NCBI RefSeq assembly: GCF_913055835.1
Contig: NZ_CAJXKQ010000026.1
Coordinates: 1 to 58,971 of the forward strand
Reading direction: 5' to 3'
Origin: an uncultured Marinobacter sp.
GTDB taxonomy: Bacteria > Pseudomonadota > Gammaproteobacteria > Pseudomonadales > Oleiphilaceae
DNA: 58,971 bases
Numbering within the stretch: position 1 is the first letter of the stretch; every line of letters begins with the position of its first letter. A program made the position numbers and the translations under genes. Below are positions 8,339-17,531 of this stretch, piece by piece. The notes under the pieces are model-generated. The model had not been told where the DNA came from. It was given only the letters and a program-made list of their open reading frames with translations, and ran no database searches.

Positions 8339-8899
8339 TCATCGGGTGCGGAGCTCGAACGTGCTCTCCCCGTGGCCCAGCTGGGTCGATCCCTGGCCTT
8401 CTGACCAAACCCACTGAATGCCGAGATGTTCTATCCCGGAAAACCGTGTTGTAAGCGGTGTTACAAGCGATTGGGAGGCCTGCAGGCCGGAGCAGTTCAA
8501 GGTCTGGGTGACCTCGAAATCCGAGTGGGAGGATTCGTTCGGATGATCATGGTCATGCCCATCATTGTGTCCGTGATCGTCGCTGCCCGCCTGATGATGC
8601 ACTACCGCATTCATGACGGTGCAGCTCCCCTCGCGAGTGTCCGCCAGTGGTGTTTGTCCAAGCCAGTTGGTCACCTGCTCAACGAGCGCCTTCTGCTCGT
8701 CAGAGCGGGCCCGATATTCGAATCCCAGCAGGTTGTAGGCCGGCGATGTGAATATGAGATCAATCTGCTTTCCCTCCTGTGCCAGTTGCAGTTCGGCATG
8801 ACCGTGCTGGTGAGCGCCGGGGTTGTCGCTGGCAAACGTGGCACTGGCGGTCAGGATGGTCGCGGCCAGGAGAGCGTTGGTTGCCCTTGATAAAGTCAT
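8339..8899 (-). CDS. zrgA: ZrgA-like zinc uptake protein (DUF2796)
   Basis: A 186-residue exported protein with signal peptide TNALLAATILTASATFA. The mature N-terminus HQHGHAELQLAQEG is typical of the family. A strongly His/Asp-rich loop (HHQAGSDDHGHNDGHDHDH) lies between two cysteines and would bind zinc. The family is the binding component of the Vibrio ZrgABCDE system. A Zur-box-like palindrome lies 23 bp upstream of the ATG, which supports zinc-repressed expression. It is convergent with the DUF3299 gene, 6 bp apart. Confidence 0.88.
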   Translation of the reverse strand: MTLSRATNALLAATILTASATFASDNPGAHQHGHAELQLAQEGKQIDLIFTSPAYNLLGFEYRARSDEQKALVEQVTNWLGQTPLADTREGSCTVMNAVVHHQAGSDDHGHNDGHDHDHPNESSHSDFEVTQTLNCSGLQASQSLVTPLTTRFSGIEHLGIQWVWSEGQGSTQLGHGESTFELRTR

Positions 8900-8918
8900 G
8901 GTAAGGTCTCTCGGTCTG

Positions 8919-8940
8919 AATTGTTACGTTATAACATATT
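8919..8940 (-). promoter_or_regulatory. Zur box upstream of zrgA
   Basis: On the minus strand the core reads TGTTATAACGTAACA. It differs from the gammaproteobacterial Zur consensus TGTTATANTATAACA at only two positions, and the flanks AATA/AATT extend the symmetry. It lies 20-40 bp before the zrgA start codon, where a repressor would block the promoter. Confidence 0.75.
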
Positions 8941-9036
8941 GTTCGGTCCCCGGATAGAAATCAACAGGCAGTGCCTTGGCACGGCCTGAATGCTAGGATA
9001 GAACCCTAATCCATCAACACAGGATCCGCCTGTTTC

Positions 9037-9636
9037 ATGTCAGAAACCGACACTTCCGGTGCTGCCCGGGCCGCAGAATTCGAGCGCTGGGCCAACGTCT
9101 TTACCGCTCACAAGGCATTCAGTCACCCCTCCGAGTTGCATGGCGCCCTCTGTGGTCGCCTGGCGGCCGGGTCCCGTATTGAGGAGCCGGAATGGCTGGC
9201 AATGGTGTGTGGGCACATGGGGCTGGCTGAAGATGCGGCCGAGGAGTCTGACGATCTCGCTCCGTTCATGAACCGGGCTTATGAGCAGACTCTGGAGCTC
9301 TTGAAATCGGCCGACATGAGTTTCCATCCTTTACTGCCGGATGACGACTACGCGATCGAGCAGCGTCTTGAGGCCCTGGTTTCCTGGGTTCGTGGCTTTC
9401 TTGAGGGCATGGCACTGTCGGCCGGCGAGTCGCTTGGCCAGGCGCCGGACGAAATCCGCGAGCTGATCGAGGATATGGTGGCTATCAGTCAACTCTCCGA
9501 AGAGGAAGAGGCTGACGACGAAAGCGAGCAGCAGTTGCTGGAAATTACCGAGTACATCCGGCTGGGGGCGCTCGCCGTGTTTACCGAATTCAATGCCCCC
9601 GAACCGCCGAAGTCTGATTCGCCGACCCTGCACTGA
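9037..9636 (+). CDS. ygfB: UPF0149 family protein (YgfB/YecA-like)
   Basis: Acidic 199-residue cytoplasmic protein with the family core HPSELHGALCGRLAAG, a central HPLLPDDDYAIEQRLEALVSWVRGFLEG and an acidic C-terminal part (SEEEEADDESEQQ). YgfB homologues lie before pepP-ubiH in gammaproteobacteria, as here. The pseudomonad member affects AlpA-linked regulation, but the role in this organism is unknown. It is the first gene of a plus-strand run with pepP, ubiH and ubiI. Confidence 0.92.
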   Translation: MSETDTSGAARAAEFERWANVFTAHKAFSHPSELHGALCGRLAAGSRIEEPEWLAMVCGHMGLAEDAAEESDDLAPFMNRAYEQTLELLKSADMSFHPLLPDDDYAIEQRLEALVSWVRGFLEGMALSAGESLGQAPDEIRELIEDMVAISQLSEEEEADDESEQQLLEITEYIRLGALAVFTEFNAPEPPKSDSPTLH

Positions 9637-9662
9637 GCCGGGTCCTGATTGCAGGAGAGACT

Positions 9663-10982
9663 ATGAACTCCATGATTCCCGTAAAGGAGTTTGCCGAGCG
9701 CCGTCGCAAGCTGATGGAGCGTATGGCGCCGGACAGTATTGCGATTATCCCGGCCGCTCCAGAGCGTGTCCGTAACCGGGATGTGCTGCACCCGTTTCGC
9801 CAGGACAGTGATTTTCATTACCTGTCCGGTTTTGGCGAGCCGGAGGCGGTACTGGCCCTGATTCCGGGGCGTGAGCACGGGGAATCGGTTCTGTTCTGCA
9901 AGGAACGTAACCCGCAGAAGGAACTCTGGGACGGTTTTCTGGTTGGCCCGGAGGGCGCTATCGAACGCTATGGCCTGGACGACGCGTTTCCGATTGCCGA
10001 CATCGACGACATCCTGCCGGGTATGATTGAAGGCCGCAGCCGGGTTTACTACCCCCTGGGCAAGGACGATCATTTTGACGCCCGGGTCATGGACTGGGTG
10101 AAGATGATTCGCAGCAAGGTTCGCAGTGGCGCCCATCCGCCCGGCGAATTCGTCGCCCTGGAGCACCTGCTTCACGATCTGCGACTGTACAAAAGCGCCA
10201 ATGAGATCAAGATCATGGCCAAGGCGGGCCAGATCAGTGCCGAGGCCCATTGCCGGGCCATGAAGCGCGCCCGCAAGGGCGGCTTCGAGTACAACCTCGA
10301 GGCCGAACTGATCCACACGTTTATGGAGCATGGCGCACGGTCTACGGCCTATCCCTCCATCGTGGGCGGGGGCGCCAATGGCTGCATTCTGCATTACATC
10401 GAGAACAGTGCGCCACTGAAGGACGGCGATCTGGTACTGATCGATGCCGGTTGTGAATACCAGTGCTACGCTTCTGACATCACTCGCACCTTCCCGGTCA
10501 GTGGAAAGTTCAGCAATGAGCAGCGCGCTCTGTATGAGGTGGTTCTGGCAGCGCAGTACCGGGCTATTGAGGCGGTTTCGCCGGAAAATCACTGGAACCG
10601 GCCCCACGAGGCGGCGCTGGAAGTGTTGACCCAGGGCCTGATCGATCTGGGGCTGCTGTCCGGCACGGTGGAAGATGCCATTGCCAACGAAGCCTACAAA
10701 CCCTTCTTCATGCACCGCACCGGCCACTGGCTGGGGCTGGATGTGCACGATGTGGGCGACTACAAGGTCGGTGATGCTTGGCGTCAACTGGAGCCCGGAA
10801 TGGCCCTGACGGTTGAACCGGGGTTGTATATTGCGCCGGATAATACCGACGTGGATGAGAAGTGGCGCGGCATCGGCATCCGCATCGAAGACGATGTGGT
10901 GGTGACCAAAGACGGCTGTAGGGTCCTGACCGATGGGGTGCCGAAAACCATTGCCGAAATCGAAGCCCTGATGGCGGACTGA
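9663..10982 (+). CDS. pepP: Xaa-Pro aminopeptidase
   Basis: Cleaves the N-terminal residue of X-Pro peptides using a dinuclear Mn centre. The 439-residue length matches E. coli PepP. Metal ligands are visible: Asp in LIDAGCEYQCYASDITRTF (two Asp), His in HRTGHWLGLDVHD, Glu in EPGLYI and Glu in GIRIEDDVVV. An N-terminal creatinase-like domain (residues 1-170) precedes the pita-bread domain. GGAG lies 7 nt before the ATG. The stop is 6 bp from the ubiH start, so they are one operon. Confidence 0.95.
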   Translation: MNSMIPVKEFAERRRKLMERMAPDSIAIIPAAPERVRNRDVLHPFRQDSDFHYLSGFGEPEAVLALIPGREHGESVLFCKERNPQKELWDGFLVGPEGAIERYGLDDAFPIADIDDILPGMIEGRSRVYYPLGKDDHFDARVMDWVKMIRSKVRSGAHPPGEFVALEHLLHDLRLYKSANEIKIMAKAGQISAEAHCRAMKRARKGGFEYNLEAELIHTFMEHGARSTAYPSIVGGGANGCILHYIENSAPLKDGDLVLIDAGCEYQCYASDITRTFPVSGKFSNEQRALYEVVLAAQYRAIEAVSPENHWNRPHEAALEVLTQGLIDLGLLSGTVEDAIANEAYKPFFMHRTGHWLGLDVHDVGDYKVGDAWRQLEPGMALTVEPGLYIAPDNTDVDEKWRGIGIRIEDDVVVTKDGCRVLTDGVPKTIAEIEALMAD

Positions 10983-10988
10983 CTCCCT

Positions 10989-12272
10989 GTGACCAAGCCC
11001 GATACCGATCTGATCATTGCCGGTGGTGGCCTCGCCGGAGCGACCCTGGCGCTGGCGCTGGCACGCATGGTGCCGTCGCTCCATGTGACGGTGGTCGAGG
11101 CGTTTCCGCTCTCACCCGATGCCCTGCCGGACAGCTACCAACCCAGCTATGACGCCCGCTCCACCGCGCTGGCCTGGGGCTCCCGATTGATCTTTGAAGA
11201 GCTGGGGCTCTGGAACCGGCTCGCCGAGCACGCCACGCCCATCGAACACATTCATGTTTCGGATCGCGGGCATTTCGGTGCCACACGTTTGCATGCTGCC
11301 GAGCATGGTCAGGCGGCGCTCGGGTACGTGGCTGACAATCGCTGGATGGGGCTGTGCCTGATGCGCGAGCTTCTGGAAACCAATGTGCAGTGGCGGGCAC
11401 CGGCAGAAGTGACAGATATGACGCCTGTTCCCGGCGGCGTCCGGGTCCGGCTGTCGGAGAACGGTGAAGATGTCCCGGAACTGACAGCCCGCTGCCTGGT
11501 GGTCGCGGATGGCGGTCGCTCCGGGCTTCGGGAAAAACTCGGCTTCAGGCCTGATCGTCACAGCTATGGCCAGAACGCCCTGATCGCCAATGTCTCCACC
11601 AGTGACAGCCACGGATTCACTGCCTTTGAACGATTTACCGATGCCGGTCCCATGGCGCTTTTGCCCCATGGTTCTCCCGCCCGCGCCGGGCACCAGTCGG
11701 CTCTGGTCTGGACGTTGTCGGATGAAGCATTGCAGGAGGTTCTCGAACTTCCCGACCCCGAAAAATGTCGCTGGCTCCAGGACCGGTTTGGCTGGCGTCT
11801 GGGGCGGTTTACCCGAATTGGTACCTGCCACCATTACCCGCTGACCCTGACCACGGTGGACGAGCCTGTGCGCCCCGGGGTCGCGCTGGTGGGCAATGCC
11901 GCCCATGCCCTGCACCCGGTGGCCGGGCAAGGGTTCAACCTGGCGCTGCGAGGGCTGATGACACTGGTTGAACAGTTCCGGCTGGCGGAAGAGCAGGGCA
12001 GATCCATTGGCGATCTCGAGGTTCTCACGCGCTATCAGGCGCTCCATCGCCAGGATTGGCAGCAGACGGTGCGCTTCTCCGATTCGCTGGTGCGTTTGTT
12101 CGGGCACTCGATGCTGCCGGTAACCGCCGCCCGAGATGCCGGATTGGTGGGTCTTGATCTGTTGCCGGGCGCAAAACGCTGGTTTGCACGCAAGGCCATG
12201 GGCCTGGGCGGTCGCCGGGCGGTAATTGACCGGCCCGGAAACCTGAGCCGGGAGGTGTCAGGTCATGAATGA
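10989..12272 (+). CDS. ubiH: 2-octaprenyl-6-methoxyphenol hydroxylase
   Basis: FAD monooxygenase of ubiquinone biosynthesis (C1 hydroxylation of the ring). The start is GTG. The product has 427 residues with an N-terminal dinucleotide-binding IIAGGGLAGATLALAL, a central VVADGGRSGLREKLG (DG motif) and GNAAHALHPVAGQGFNLALRG near residue 300, the three UbiH/COQ6 signatures. It overlaps the next gene by 8 bp. Assignment to UbiH rather than a paralogue rests on gene order after pepP. Confidence 0.92.
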   Translation: MTKPDTDLIIAGGGLAGATLALALARMVPSLHVTVVEAFPLSPDALPDSYQPSYDARSTALAWGSRLIFEELGLWNRLAEHATPIEHIHVSDRGHFGATRLHAAEHGQAALGYVADNRWMGLCLMRELLETNVQWRAPAEVTDMTPVPGGVRVRLSENGEDVPELTARCLVVADGGRSGLREKLGFRPDRHSYGQNALIANVSTSDSHGFTAFERFTDAGPMALLPHGSPARAGHQSALVWTLSDEALQEVLELPDPEKCRWLQDRFGWRLGRFTRIGTCHHYPLTLTTVDEPVRPGVALVGNAAHALHPVAGQGFNLALRGLMTLVEQFRLAEEQGRSIGDLEVLTRYQALHRQDWQQTVRFSDSLVRLFGHSMLPVTAARDAGLVGLDLLPGAKRWFARKAMGLGGRRAVIDRPGNLSREVSGHE

Positions 12273-13488
12273 AGAGAAAACCTTCGATATTCTGGTAGCC
12301 GGCGGTGGCATGATCGGCTCCGCCCTGGCTCTCGGGCTCTCCCGTCAGGGCTGGCAGGTGGCGCTGGTGGAGGGCTCCGATCACGAAACACTTGTTCAGG
12401 CGCCGCAGCCGGCCACCAATGTTGCCGATTTCGAGCCTCGGGTCAGTGCCATTTCGGTGGCCAGCCAGCAGCTGTTGGAGCAACTCGGAGTCTGGTCCGA
12501 GGTGACCGCCGGTCGACACTGTCCTTATCAGACCATGACAGTCTGGGATGGGGATGGCACGGGGCGCATACAGTTCGAGGCCGCCGAGCTACAGGCGAGG
12601 GCCCTGGGGACCATTGTTGAGAACCGCAGCATCGTGCGGGCGCTGTTCGAGGCCCTTGAGCAAAGCCAGGTTGAGCTGATTGAGGGCGTAAGGATTACTG
12701 GCTGCAAACGGGCGTCTGAGGGTTACACCCTCGAGCTGGAGGATGACAGATCCCTGTCCGCCAAATTGCTGGTGGGCTGTGACGGGGCCAATTCCCGTCT
12801 GCGTCAGTGGGTGGGGTTGCCCACCCGCGAATGGGACTACGACCAGCAGGCCATTGTGTGCACGGTGCGAACCACCCAGAGCCACCGTTTCACCGCCTGG
12901 CAGCGGTTTTCAACCAGCGGGCCGCTGGCGTTTCTGCCCTTGCTGCCCGAATCCGGCGATGAGCATTTCTGTTCCATTGTCTGGTCCCAGGATACCGGGG
13001 AAGCCCGGCGTCTGATGGCCCTGGACGACACTGAATTTGCCTCTGAACTCGAACGGGCCATCGAGCGCGAGCTGGGATCGGTGGAAACCGTCTCCAGCCG
13101 GTTTGCCTTCCCGCTTCGCCAGCGCCACGCGAAAGACTACGTAGCTCCCGGCTTTGCCCTCGTTGGTGATGCGGCCCATACCATTCATCCGTTGGCGGGA
13201 CAGGGAGCCAATCTGGGCTATGGTGATGTACGGGCGATGCTTGACGAGCTGTCTCGGGCGAAAAAAGCAGGCCTGAATCCAGCCAATGAGCTGGTCCTGG
13301 CGCGCTACCAGCGCCGCCGAAAAGGCGAAAATCTGGCCATGATGGCCGCCATGGAGGGCTTCAAGCAGCTGTTTGCCCGTGATGAGCTACCGGTTCGCTG
13401 GCTGCGCAATACCGGCCTGCGCTGGCTCAATCAGCTGGGCCCGGTGAAAAATCGAATTGCTGCCGAGGCCATGGGCCTCAACGGCTGA
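12265..13488 (+). CDS. ubiI: UbiH/UbiF/VisC-family FAD hydroxylase, probably UbiI
   Basis: A 407-residue flavoprotein paralogous to the preceding UbiH. It has ILVAGGGMIGSALALGLSR at the N-terminus, LVGCDGANSRLRQWVG in the middle and GDAAHTIHPLAGQGANLGYGDV near residue 300. In E. coli and pseudomonads the gene after ubiH is visC/ubiI, which hydroxylates C5 of the ubiquinone ring, so that is the likely role. Sequence alone cannot rule out the UbiF (C6) activity. Overlapping frames indicate translational coupling with ubiH. Confidence 0.88.
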   Translation: MNEEKTFDILVAGGGMIGSALALGLSRQGWQVALVEGSDHETLVQAPQPATNVADFEPRVSAISVASQQLLEQLGVWSEVTAGRHCPYQTMTVWDGDGTGRIQFEAAELQARALGTIVENRSIVRALFEALEQSQVELIEGVRITGCKRASEGYTLELEDDRSLSAKLLVGCDGANSRLRQWVGLPTREWDYDQQAIVCTVRTTQSHRFTAWQRFSTSGPLAFLPLLPESGDEHFCSIVWSQDTGEARRLMALDDTEFASELERAIERELGSVETVSSRFAFPLRQRHAKDYVAPGFALVGDAAHTIHPLAGQGANLGYGDVRAMLDELSRAKKAGLNPANELVLARYQRRRKGENLAMMAAMEGFKQLFARDELPVRWLRNTGLRWLNQLGPVKNRIAAEAMGLNG

Positions 13489-13507
13489 ACAGAAAAGGAA
13501 TTTTTCA

Positions 13508-14422
13508 ATGGCAGGAAGCAGTCTCCTGGTTCTGATTGATGACATTGCCACCGTGTTGGACGATGTCGCCCTGATGACCAAAACCGCCACCAAGAAAACT
13601 GCGGGTGTTCTCGGTGACGACCTGGCCCTCAACGCCCAGCAGGTAACTGGCGTGAAACCCGCGCGGGAGTTACCCGTGGTCTGGGCTGTCGCCCGGGGGT
13701 CGATGATCAACAAGGCCATCCTGGTGCCGGCGGCCGTTGCGATCAGTTTTTTCATGCCCTGGCTGGTCACGCCATTACTGATGCTCGGCGGTGCCTTCCT
13801 GTGTTTCGAGGGTTTCGAGAAACTGGTGCACAAGTTTCTGCATCGGGAGGAGGATCAGAAGCGCAAAGGGGAGCTGCATGAGGCCCTGAAGAATCCGGAA
13901 GTGGATCTGCGGGCAATCGAGAAGGACAAGATCAAGGGTGCAATCCGCACCGATTTCATCCTGTCTGCGGAGATTATCGCCATCACCCTCGGAACGGTAA
14001 CGACCCAGACCATCGGCATGCAGTTCATGGTGCTGGCGGTGGTTGCCATCATGATCACGGTCTTTGTCTACGGTCTGGTGGCGGGGATCGTGAAACTGGA
14101 CGATGGCGGTCTCTACCTCAGCCAGCAAGAGAACCCGGTGCTTCAGCAATTGGGTTCAGGCATTCTCTGGCTGGCCCCCTATCTGATGAAGACACTCTCC
14201 ATTCTGGGCACTCTGGCAATGTTTCTGGTGGGCGGTGGCATTCTTACCCACGGGCTGACTCCGGTATACGACGCCATTCATCATTTTGCCGAGGGTTTCA
14301 GCGGTGTCGCTGGTCTGCTCGTGCCAACGATAGCCAATGGTCTGTTCGGAGTGTTGGCTGGCGCGCTACTGGTGGCCCTTATCACCCCGCTGACCCGATG
14401 GTGGCAAGCGCGGAGCGCCTGA
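13508..14422 (+). CDS. DUF808 (YedI-type) membrane protein
   Basis: Inner-membrane protein of 304 residues starting MAGSSLLVLIDDIATVLDDVALMTK, the conserved DUF808 N-terminus. AAGGA lies upstream of the ATG at 13508. Several hydrophobic segments are present (around residues 75-95, 160-195, 225-250, 275-300). The conserved EGFEKLVHKFLH and KIKGAIRTDFILSAEI stretches are seen. Function is unknown in this family. It ends 13 bp from the convergent rsmE. Confidence 0.88.
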   Translation: MAGSSLLVLIDDIATVLDDVALMTKTATKKTAGVLGDDLALNAQQVTGVKPARELPVVWAVARGSMINKAILVPAAVAISFFMPWLVTPLLMLGGAFLCFEGFEKLVHKFLHREEDQKRKGELHEALKNPEVDLRAIEKDKIKGAIRTDFILSAEIIAITLGTVTTQTIGMQFMVLAVVAIMITVFVYGLVAGIVKLDDGGLYLSQQENPVLQQLGSGILWLAPYLMKTLSILGTLAMFLVGGGILTHGLTPVYDAIHHFAEGFSGVAGLLVPTIANGLFGVLAGALLVALITPLTRWWQARSA

Positions 14423-14434
14423 GCAATCCCGATA

Positions 14435-15154
14435 TTAAAGGCAGGCGTCGAACAGCCGGCTGATCAGCACCGGTACCGCCGTTTCCACCCGCAGAATGCG
14501 GGGACCAAGGTGCACACTCTGGCAACCGGCTTCTTCCAGTTTGCCCACTTCGTAAGCCGTAAACCCCCCCTCTGGGCCAATACAGAGTACCGTCGGCTTG
14601 TTCAGGTGAACCGGACAGGGGGTGTTGGTGCCAGGGTGCGCCACCAGGGCCTGCTTGTTTGCCAATAGCGCTGGCAGCTCATCTTCCACAAAGGGTTTGA
14701 ACAACTTGCGGATCTGCACCCGGGGCATCTGGGTATCTTTCGCCTGTTCCAGCCCGAGAGTGAGGTTCTCCCGGAGTTGCTCCTCTGACAACCATGGCGT
14801 TTGCCAGAAGCTTTTCTCCACCTTGTAACTGTTGATCAGCCAGAGGTCTTTCACCCCCAGCGCGGCGCAGGTTTGCAGGATGCGGCGGAACATTTTCGGC
14901 CGGGGCATGGCCAATACCAGGGTGAGCGGCAGTGGAGCAGGAGGGGGCTGGTTCAGCGTGACCTTGAGTTCCGCCTCGCTGTCGGTCAGTCGGACGACCT
15001 CACCGGTTCCCATTGGGCCGCCCGCCCGGCCCACCGGCACCGTATCGCCTTCAACGATTTTTACAACGGACTGCAGGTGGGTCAGACGTCGGCCACGCAA
15101 GACGGCCCGGTCCGGCGCTACAAAATCCTCGTCAAACAGTAACGCCAGATTCAT
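14435..15154 (-). CDS. rsmE: 16S rRNA m3U1498 methyltransferase
   Basis: SPOUT-class SAM-dependent methyltransferase acting on U1498 of 16S rRNA. The 239-residue product has an N-terminal PUA-like part (AVLRGRRLTHLQSVVK) and a C-terminal knot with VLCIGPEGGFTAYEV and LGPRILRVETAVPV, the family signature. It overlaps the stop of tatC by ATGA-type coupling, placing it at the end of the long ubi-his-tat run. Confidence 0.94.
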   Translation of the reverse strand: MNLALLFDEDFVAPDRAVLRGRRLTHLQSVVKIVEGDTVPVGRAGGPMGTGEVVRLTDSEAELKVTLNQPPPAPLPLTLVLAMPRPKMFRRILQTCAALGVKDLWLINSYKVEKSFWQTPWLSEEQLRENLTLGLEQAKDTQMPRVQIRKLFKPFVEDELPALLANKQALVAHPGTNTPCPVHLNKPTVLCIGPEGGFTAYEVGKLEEAGCQSVHLGPRILRVETAVPVLISRLFDACL

Positions 15155-15936
15155 CCGCCGGTAGGCTCATCGCTGTCCGGGTCTGCCACTTCCCGTTTTG
15201 CCAGCCGCCCGAACAGGATGCCGATCTCGAACAGGATCCACATGGGTACGGCCAGAAGGGTCTGGGAGATGATGTCAGGCGGGGTCAGCAGCATGCCGAT
15301 GATAAAGCAGCCCACCACCACATAGGGGCGTTTGGCCGCCAGATCCGCCGGGGTAGTGGCACCGGTCAGAATCAACAGAACGGTGGCGATCGGAATCTCA
15401 AAGGCGACACCGAACGCAAAGAACATCTTGAGCACGAAATTGAGGTAGCTGGTGATGTCCGGTAATTCGACGATGCCTTCCGGCCCTATGGCGGTGAAGA
15501 ACCCGAACACCAGCGGGAAAACCACATAATAGGCAAACGCCGCGCCCGCATAGAACAGGATCACCGAGGTAAACAGCAGCGGAAAAGCCAGCCGTTTTTC
15601 ATGGGCGTACAGGCCCGGCGCAATAAAGCTCCAGAGCTGGTAGAGAATGATCGGGATGGCGGCGAACACCGCCAGCACCAGGGCCAGCTTCAGTGGTGCG
15701 AAGAAGGGCGAGGTCACGTCGGTGGCGATCATGGTCTGGCCAACGGGCAGCAGGGAGCGGATGGGCTCTGATAGAAACAGGTACAGCTCGTTGGCAAACG
15801 GATAGATGGCAGCGAAGCAGACCAGCACCGCAAGAACCATCTTCAGAAGGCGATTACGCAGTTCGAGCAGATGCTCGATCAGTGGCATTTCCTGCTGTTC
15901 CGGAGGCAGCTGGTTGCCGTCGGGTTTTGCATTCAT
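15151..15936 (-). CDS. tatC: twin-arginine translocase subunit TatC
   Basis: Multi-spanning receptor subunit of the Tat export system. 261 residues, starting near MPLIEHLLELRNRLLKMVLAVLVC. It has six predicted membrane helices and conserved loops including FFAPLKLALVLAV and the FGVAFEIPIATVLL segment. Start and stop overlap neighbouring genes on both sides, so tatABC and rsmE are tightly coupled. Confidence 0.96.
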   Translation of the reverse strand: MNAKPDGNQLPPEQQEMPLIEHLLELRNRLLKMVLAVLVCFAAIYPFANELYLFLSEPIRSLLPVGQTMIATDVTSPFFAPLKLALVLAVFAAIPIILYQLWSFIAPGLYAHEKRLAFPLLFTSVILFYAGAAFAYYVVFPLVFGFFTAIGPEGIVELPDITSYLNFVLKMFFAFGVAFEIPIATVLLILTGATTPADLAAKRPYVVVGCFIIGMLLTPPDIISQTLLAVPMWILFEIGILFGRLAKREVADPDSDEPTGG

Positions 15937-16406
15937 GAACGATTATCCGGCGGACTTTGCGGGGGTTCGCTTTTTGGTTGTTCGTTTCCGGCAGAGCCGG
16001 AAGCTGGCGTCTGCGGGGCATCACTGGCAACAGACTGATCCTGTGCCGGAGCCCCGGAGGCCTCTGTCTGGCCGGACACACGTCGTGTCGCCGGTGCTGG
16101 CCGTGGCTTCTGGGTCTCGTTCTCGGGCAGGATCATATGCTCGTATTTTTTAGCCTCGTCCAGGGCGCCACGCACCGTTTTCTGCACGTCGTCCAGGCCA
16201 ACATCCCCAGCCTTGCGAAGCTCCTCGCGGAGCTCATCGGCTTTCAGTTGCCGGTCCAGTTCCGAGGTGAACTGGCTGACCATGCGCCGCGCGCCACCCA
16301 CCCAGCGGCCCGCAGCGCGGGCAGCCGTGGGCAGGCGCTCGGGGCCGAGCACCAACAGCGCGATGACGCCGCAGATCAGCAGCTCAAGAAAGCCGATATC
16401 GAACAT
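15933..16406 (-). CDS. tatB: twin-arginine translocase subunit TatB
   Basis: Single-pass Tat subunit that forms the signal-peptide receptor with TatC. The 157-residue product starts MFDIGFLELLICGVIALLVLGPERLP (membrane helix plus the GPERLP hinge), followed by an amphipathic helix and a long Pro/Ala/Ser-rich tail. It overlaps tatC by 4 bp and lies 11 bp from tatA. Confidence 0.95.
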   Translation of the reverse strand: MFDIGFLELLICGVIALLVLGPERLPTAARAAGRWVGGARRMVSQFTSELDRQLKADELREELRKAGDVGLDDVQKTVRGALDEAKKYEHMILPENETQKPRPAPATRRVSGQTEASGAPAQDQSVASDAPQTPASGSAGNEQPKSEPPQSPPDNRS

Positions 16407-16417
16407 TCAGCCTGGTC

Positions 16418-16657
16418 TCAGCTGTGGGACTTGTCCCGGGGCTTGTCTTCGGCCGCGGCCTGTTGTTGCGGCTGCTCGTTTTCCTTGCCTTCCAGGGATT
16501 CCTGGTTCTCGGCCTTGGAGTCCTCATCGTTCATGGACTTCTTGAAGCCGCGAATGGCACCACCGAGATCGCTGCCGATGTTGCGCAGTTTCTTGGTTCC
16601 GAACAACAGAATGACAATGCCGAGTACGATAAGTAATTGCCAGATGCTGATACCCAT
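16418..16657 (-). CDS. tatA: twin-arginine translocase subunit TatA
   Basis: Pore-forming Tat component of 79 residues: a short membrane helix ([17 protein letters not shown]), the FGTKKL hinge, an amphipathic helix ([17 protein letters not shown]) and a charged Gln/Glu-rich tail. It heads the tatABC cluster, downstream of hisE as in pseudomonads. Confidence 0.96.
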   Translation of the reverse strand: MGISIWQLLIVLGIVILLFGTKKLRNIGSDLGGAIRGFKKSMNDEDSKAENQESLEGKENEQPQQQAAAEDKPRDKSHS

Positions 16658-16745
16658 TACGGGGTCCTCGTTTTAATGTTTCTGTTCAATGACATTGTAC
16701 GTTACCAGAACGGCTACGCGGAAACCCCTTTAGAGGTACTACCGC

Positions 16746-17075
16746 TTACCTGTCCCGTGACGCTTTTTCTTCCAGGCCTGACAGGTCGAACCGACTGGCC
16801 AGCTCATCCAGGATGTCTTTCGGGCCGAGACCCAGTCTCGACAGCATCACCATGCTGTGAAACCAGAGGTCAGCGGTTTCGTATACCACGTCCCGGGTTT
16901 CACCGGAGTGTTCTGCGTCCTTGGCGGCCAGCAGGGTCTCCGTGCACTCTTCCCCCACCTTTTCCAGGATCTTGTTCAGGCCCTTGGCGTGGAGGCTGGC
17001 TACGTAGGAGGTTTCCGGGTCTGCTTCTTTCCTGGCTTCCAGAACCCTCGCCAGGTTTTCCAGTACATCGCTCAC
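16746..17075 (-). CDS. hisE: phosphoribosyl-ATP pyrophosphatase
   Basis: Second enzyme of histidine synthesis, hydrolysing PR-ATP to PR-AMP. 109 residues with the MazG-like all-alpha fold: [31 protein letters not shown] and [16 protein letters not shown] carry the metal-binding acidic residues. It is a stand-alone HisE, 12 bp downstream of hisI. Confidence 0.95.
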   Translation of the reverse strand: MSDVLENLARVLEARKEADPETSYVASLHAKGLNKILEKVGEECTETLLAAKDAEHSGETRDVVYETADLWFHSMVMLSRLGLGPKDILDELASRFDLSGLEEKASRDR

Positions 17076-17087
17076 TGTCCGTACTCC

Positions 17088-17504
17088 TCAGTTGCTGCCG
17101 TAAATAGAGCCTGGATCCTTGATCACCGGGTCAACGCTGAGCCACTGACCGTCTTTCAGGGTCCGGTAGAAGCAGCTGCGTCTGCCAGTATGGCAGGCGA
17201 TGCCGCCTTTTTGTTCCACTTTCAGCAGGATGACGTCCTCGTCGCAGTCCAGTCGAATGTCCCGAATAACCTGTTGGTGCCCCGAGGTTTCCCCCTTGCG
17301 CCAGAGCTTGCCCCGGGATCGCGACCAGTAAACAGCCTGGCCTTCTTCAGCGGTCAGCCTGAGCGACTCGCGGTTCATCCAGGCCATCATCAGGATGTCG
17401 CCGGTGTCAGCGTCCTGGGCGATGGCTGGCACCAGGCCATCCTCTGTCCAGCGAATGGTTTCCAGCCAGTCAGGGTTCTCGACGTTATCCGAGCTATTTT
17501 GCAT
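17088..17504 (-). CDS. hisI: phosphoribosyl-AMP cyclohydrolase
   Basis: Third step of histidine synthesis, opening the adenine ring of PR-AMP with Zn and Mg. 138 residues with [28 protein letters not shown], the Asp-rich [11 protein letters not shown] and the zinc cysteines in [11 protein letters not shown]. It is separate from hisE, as in pseudomonads, rather than fused as in E. coli. Confidence 0.95.
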   Translation of the reverse strand: MQNSSDNVENPDWLETIRWTEDGLVPAIAQDADTGDILMMAWMNRESLRLTAEEGQAVYWSRSRGKLWRKGETSGHQQVIRDIRLDCDEDVILLKVEQKGGIACHTGRRSCFYRTLKDGQWLSVDPVIKDPGSIYGSN

Positions 17505-17531
17505 TTTTGTGAATCCTGAAATCTTGATCGG

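Noticed and set aside
9489..11084. Long antisense frame (about 530 codons) across pepP and the ubiH start
   Set aside because: It is the GC-rich shadow of pepP, whose metal-binding motifs are clear on the plus strand.
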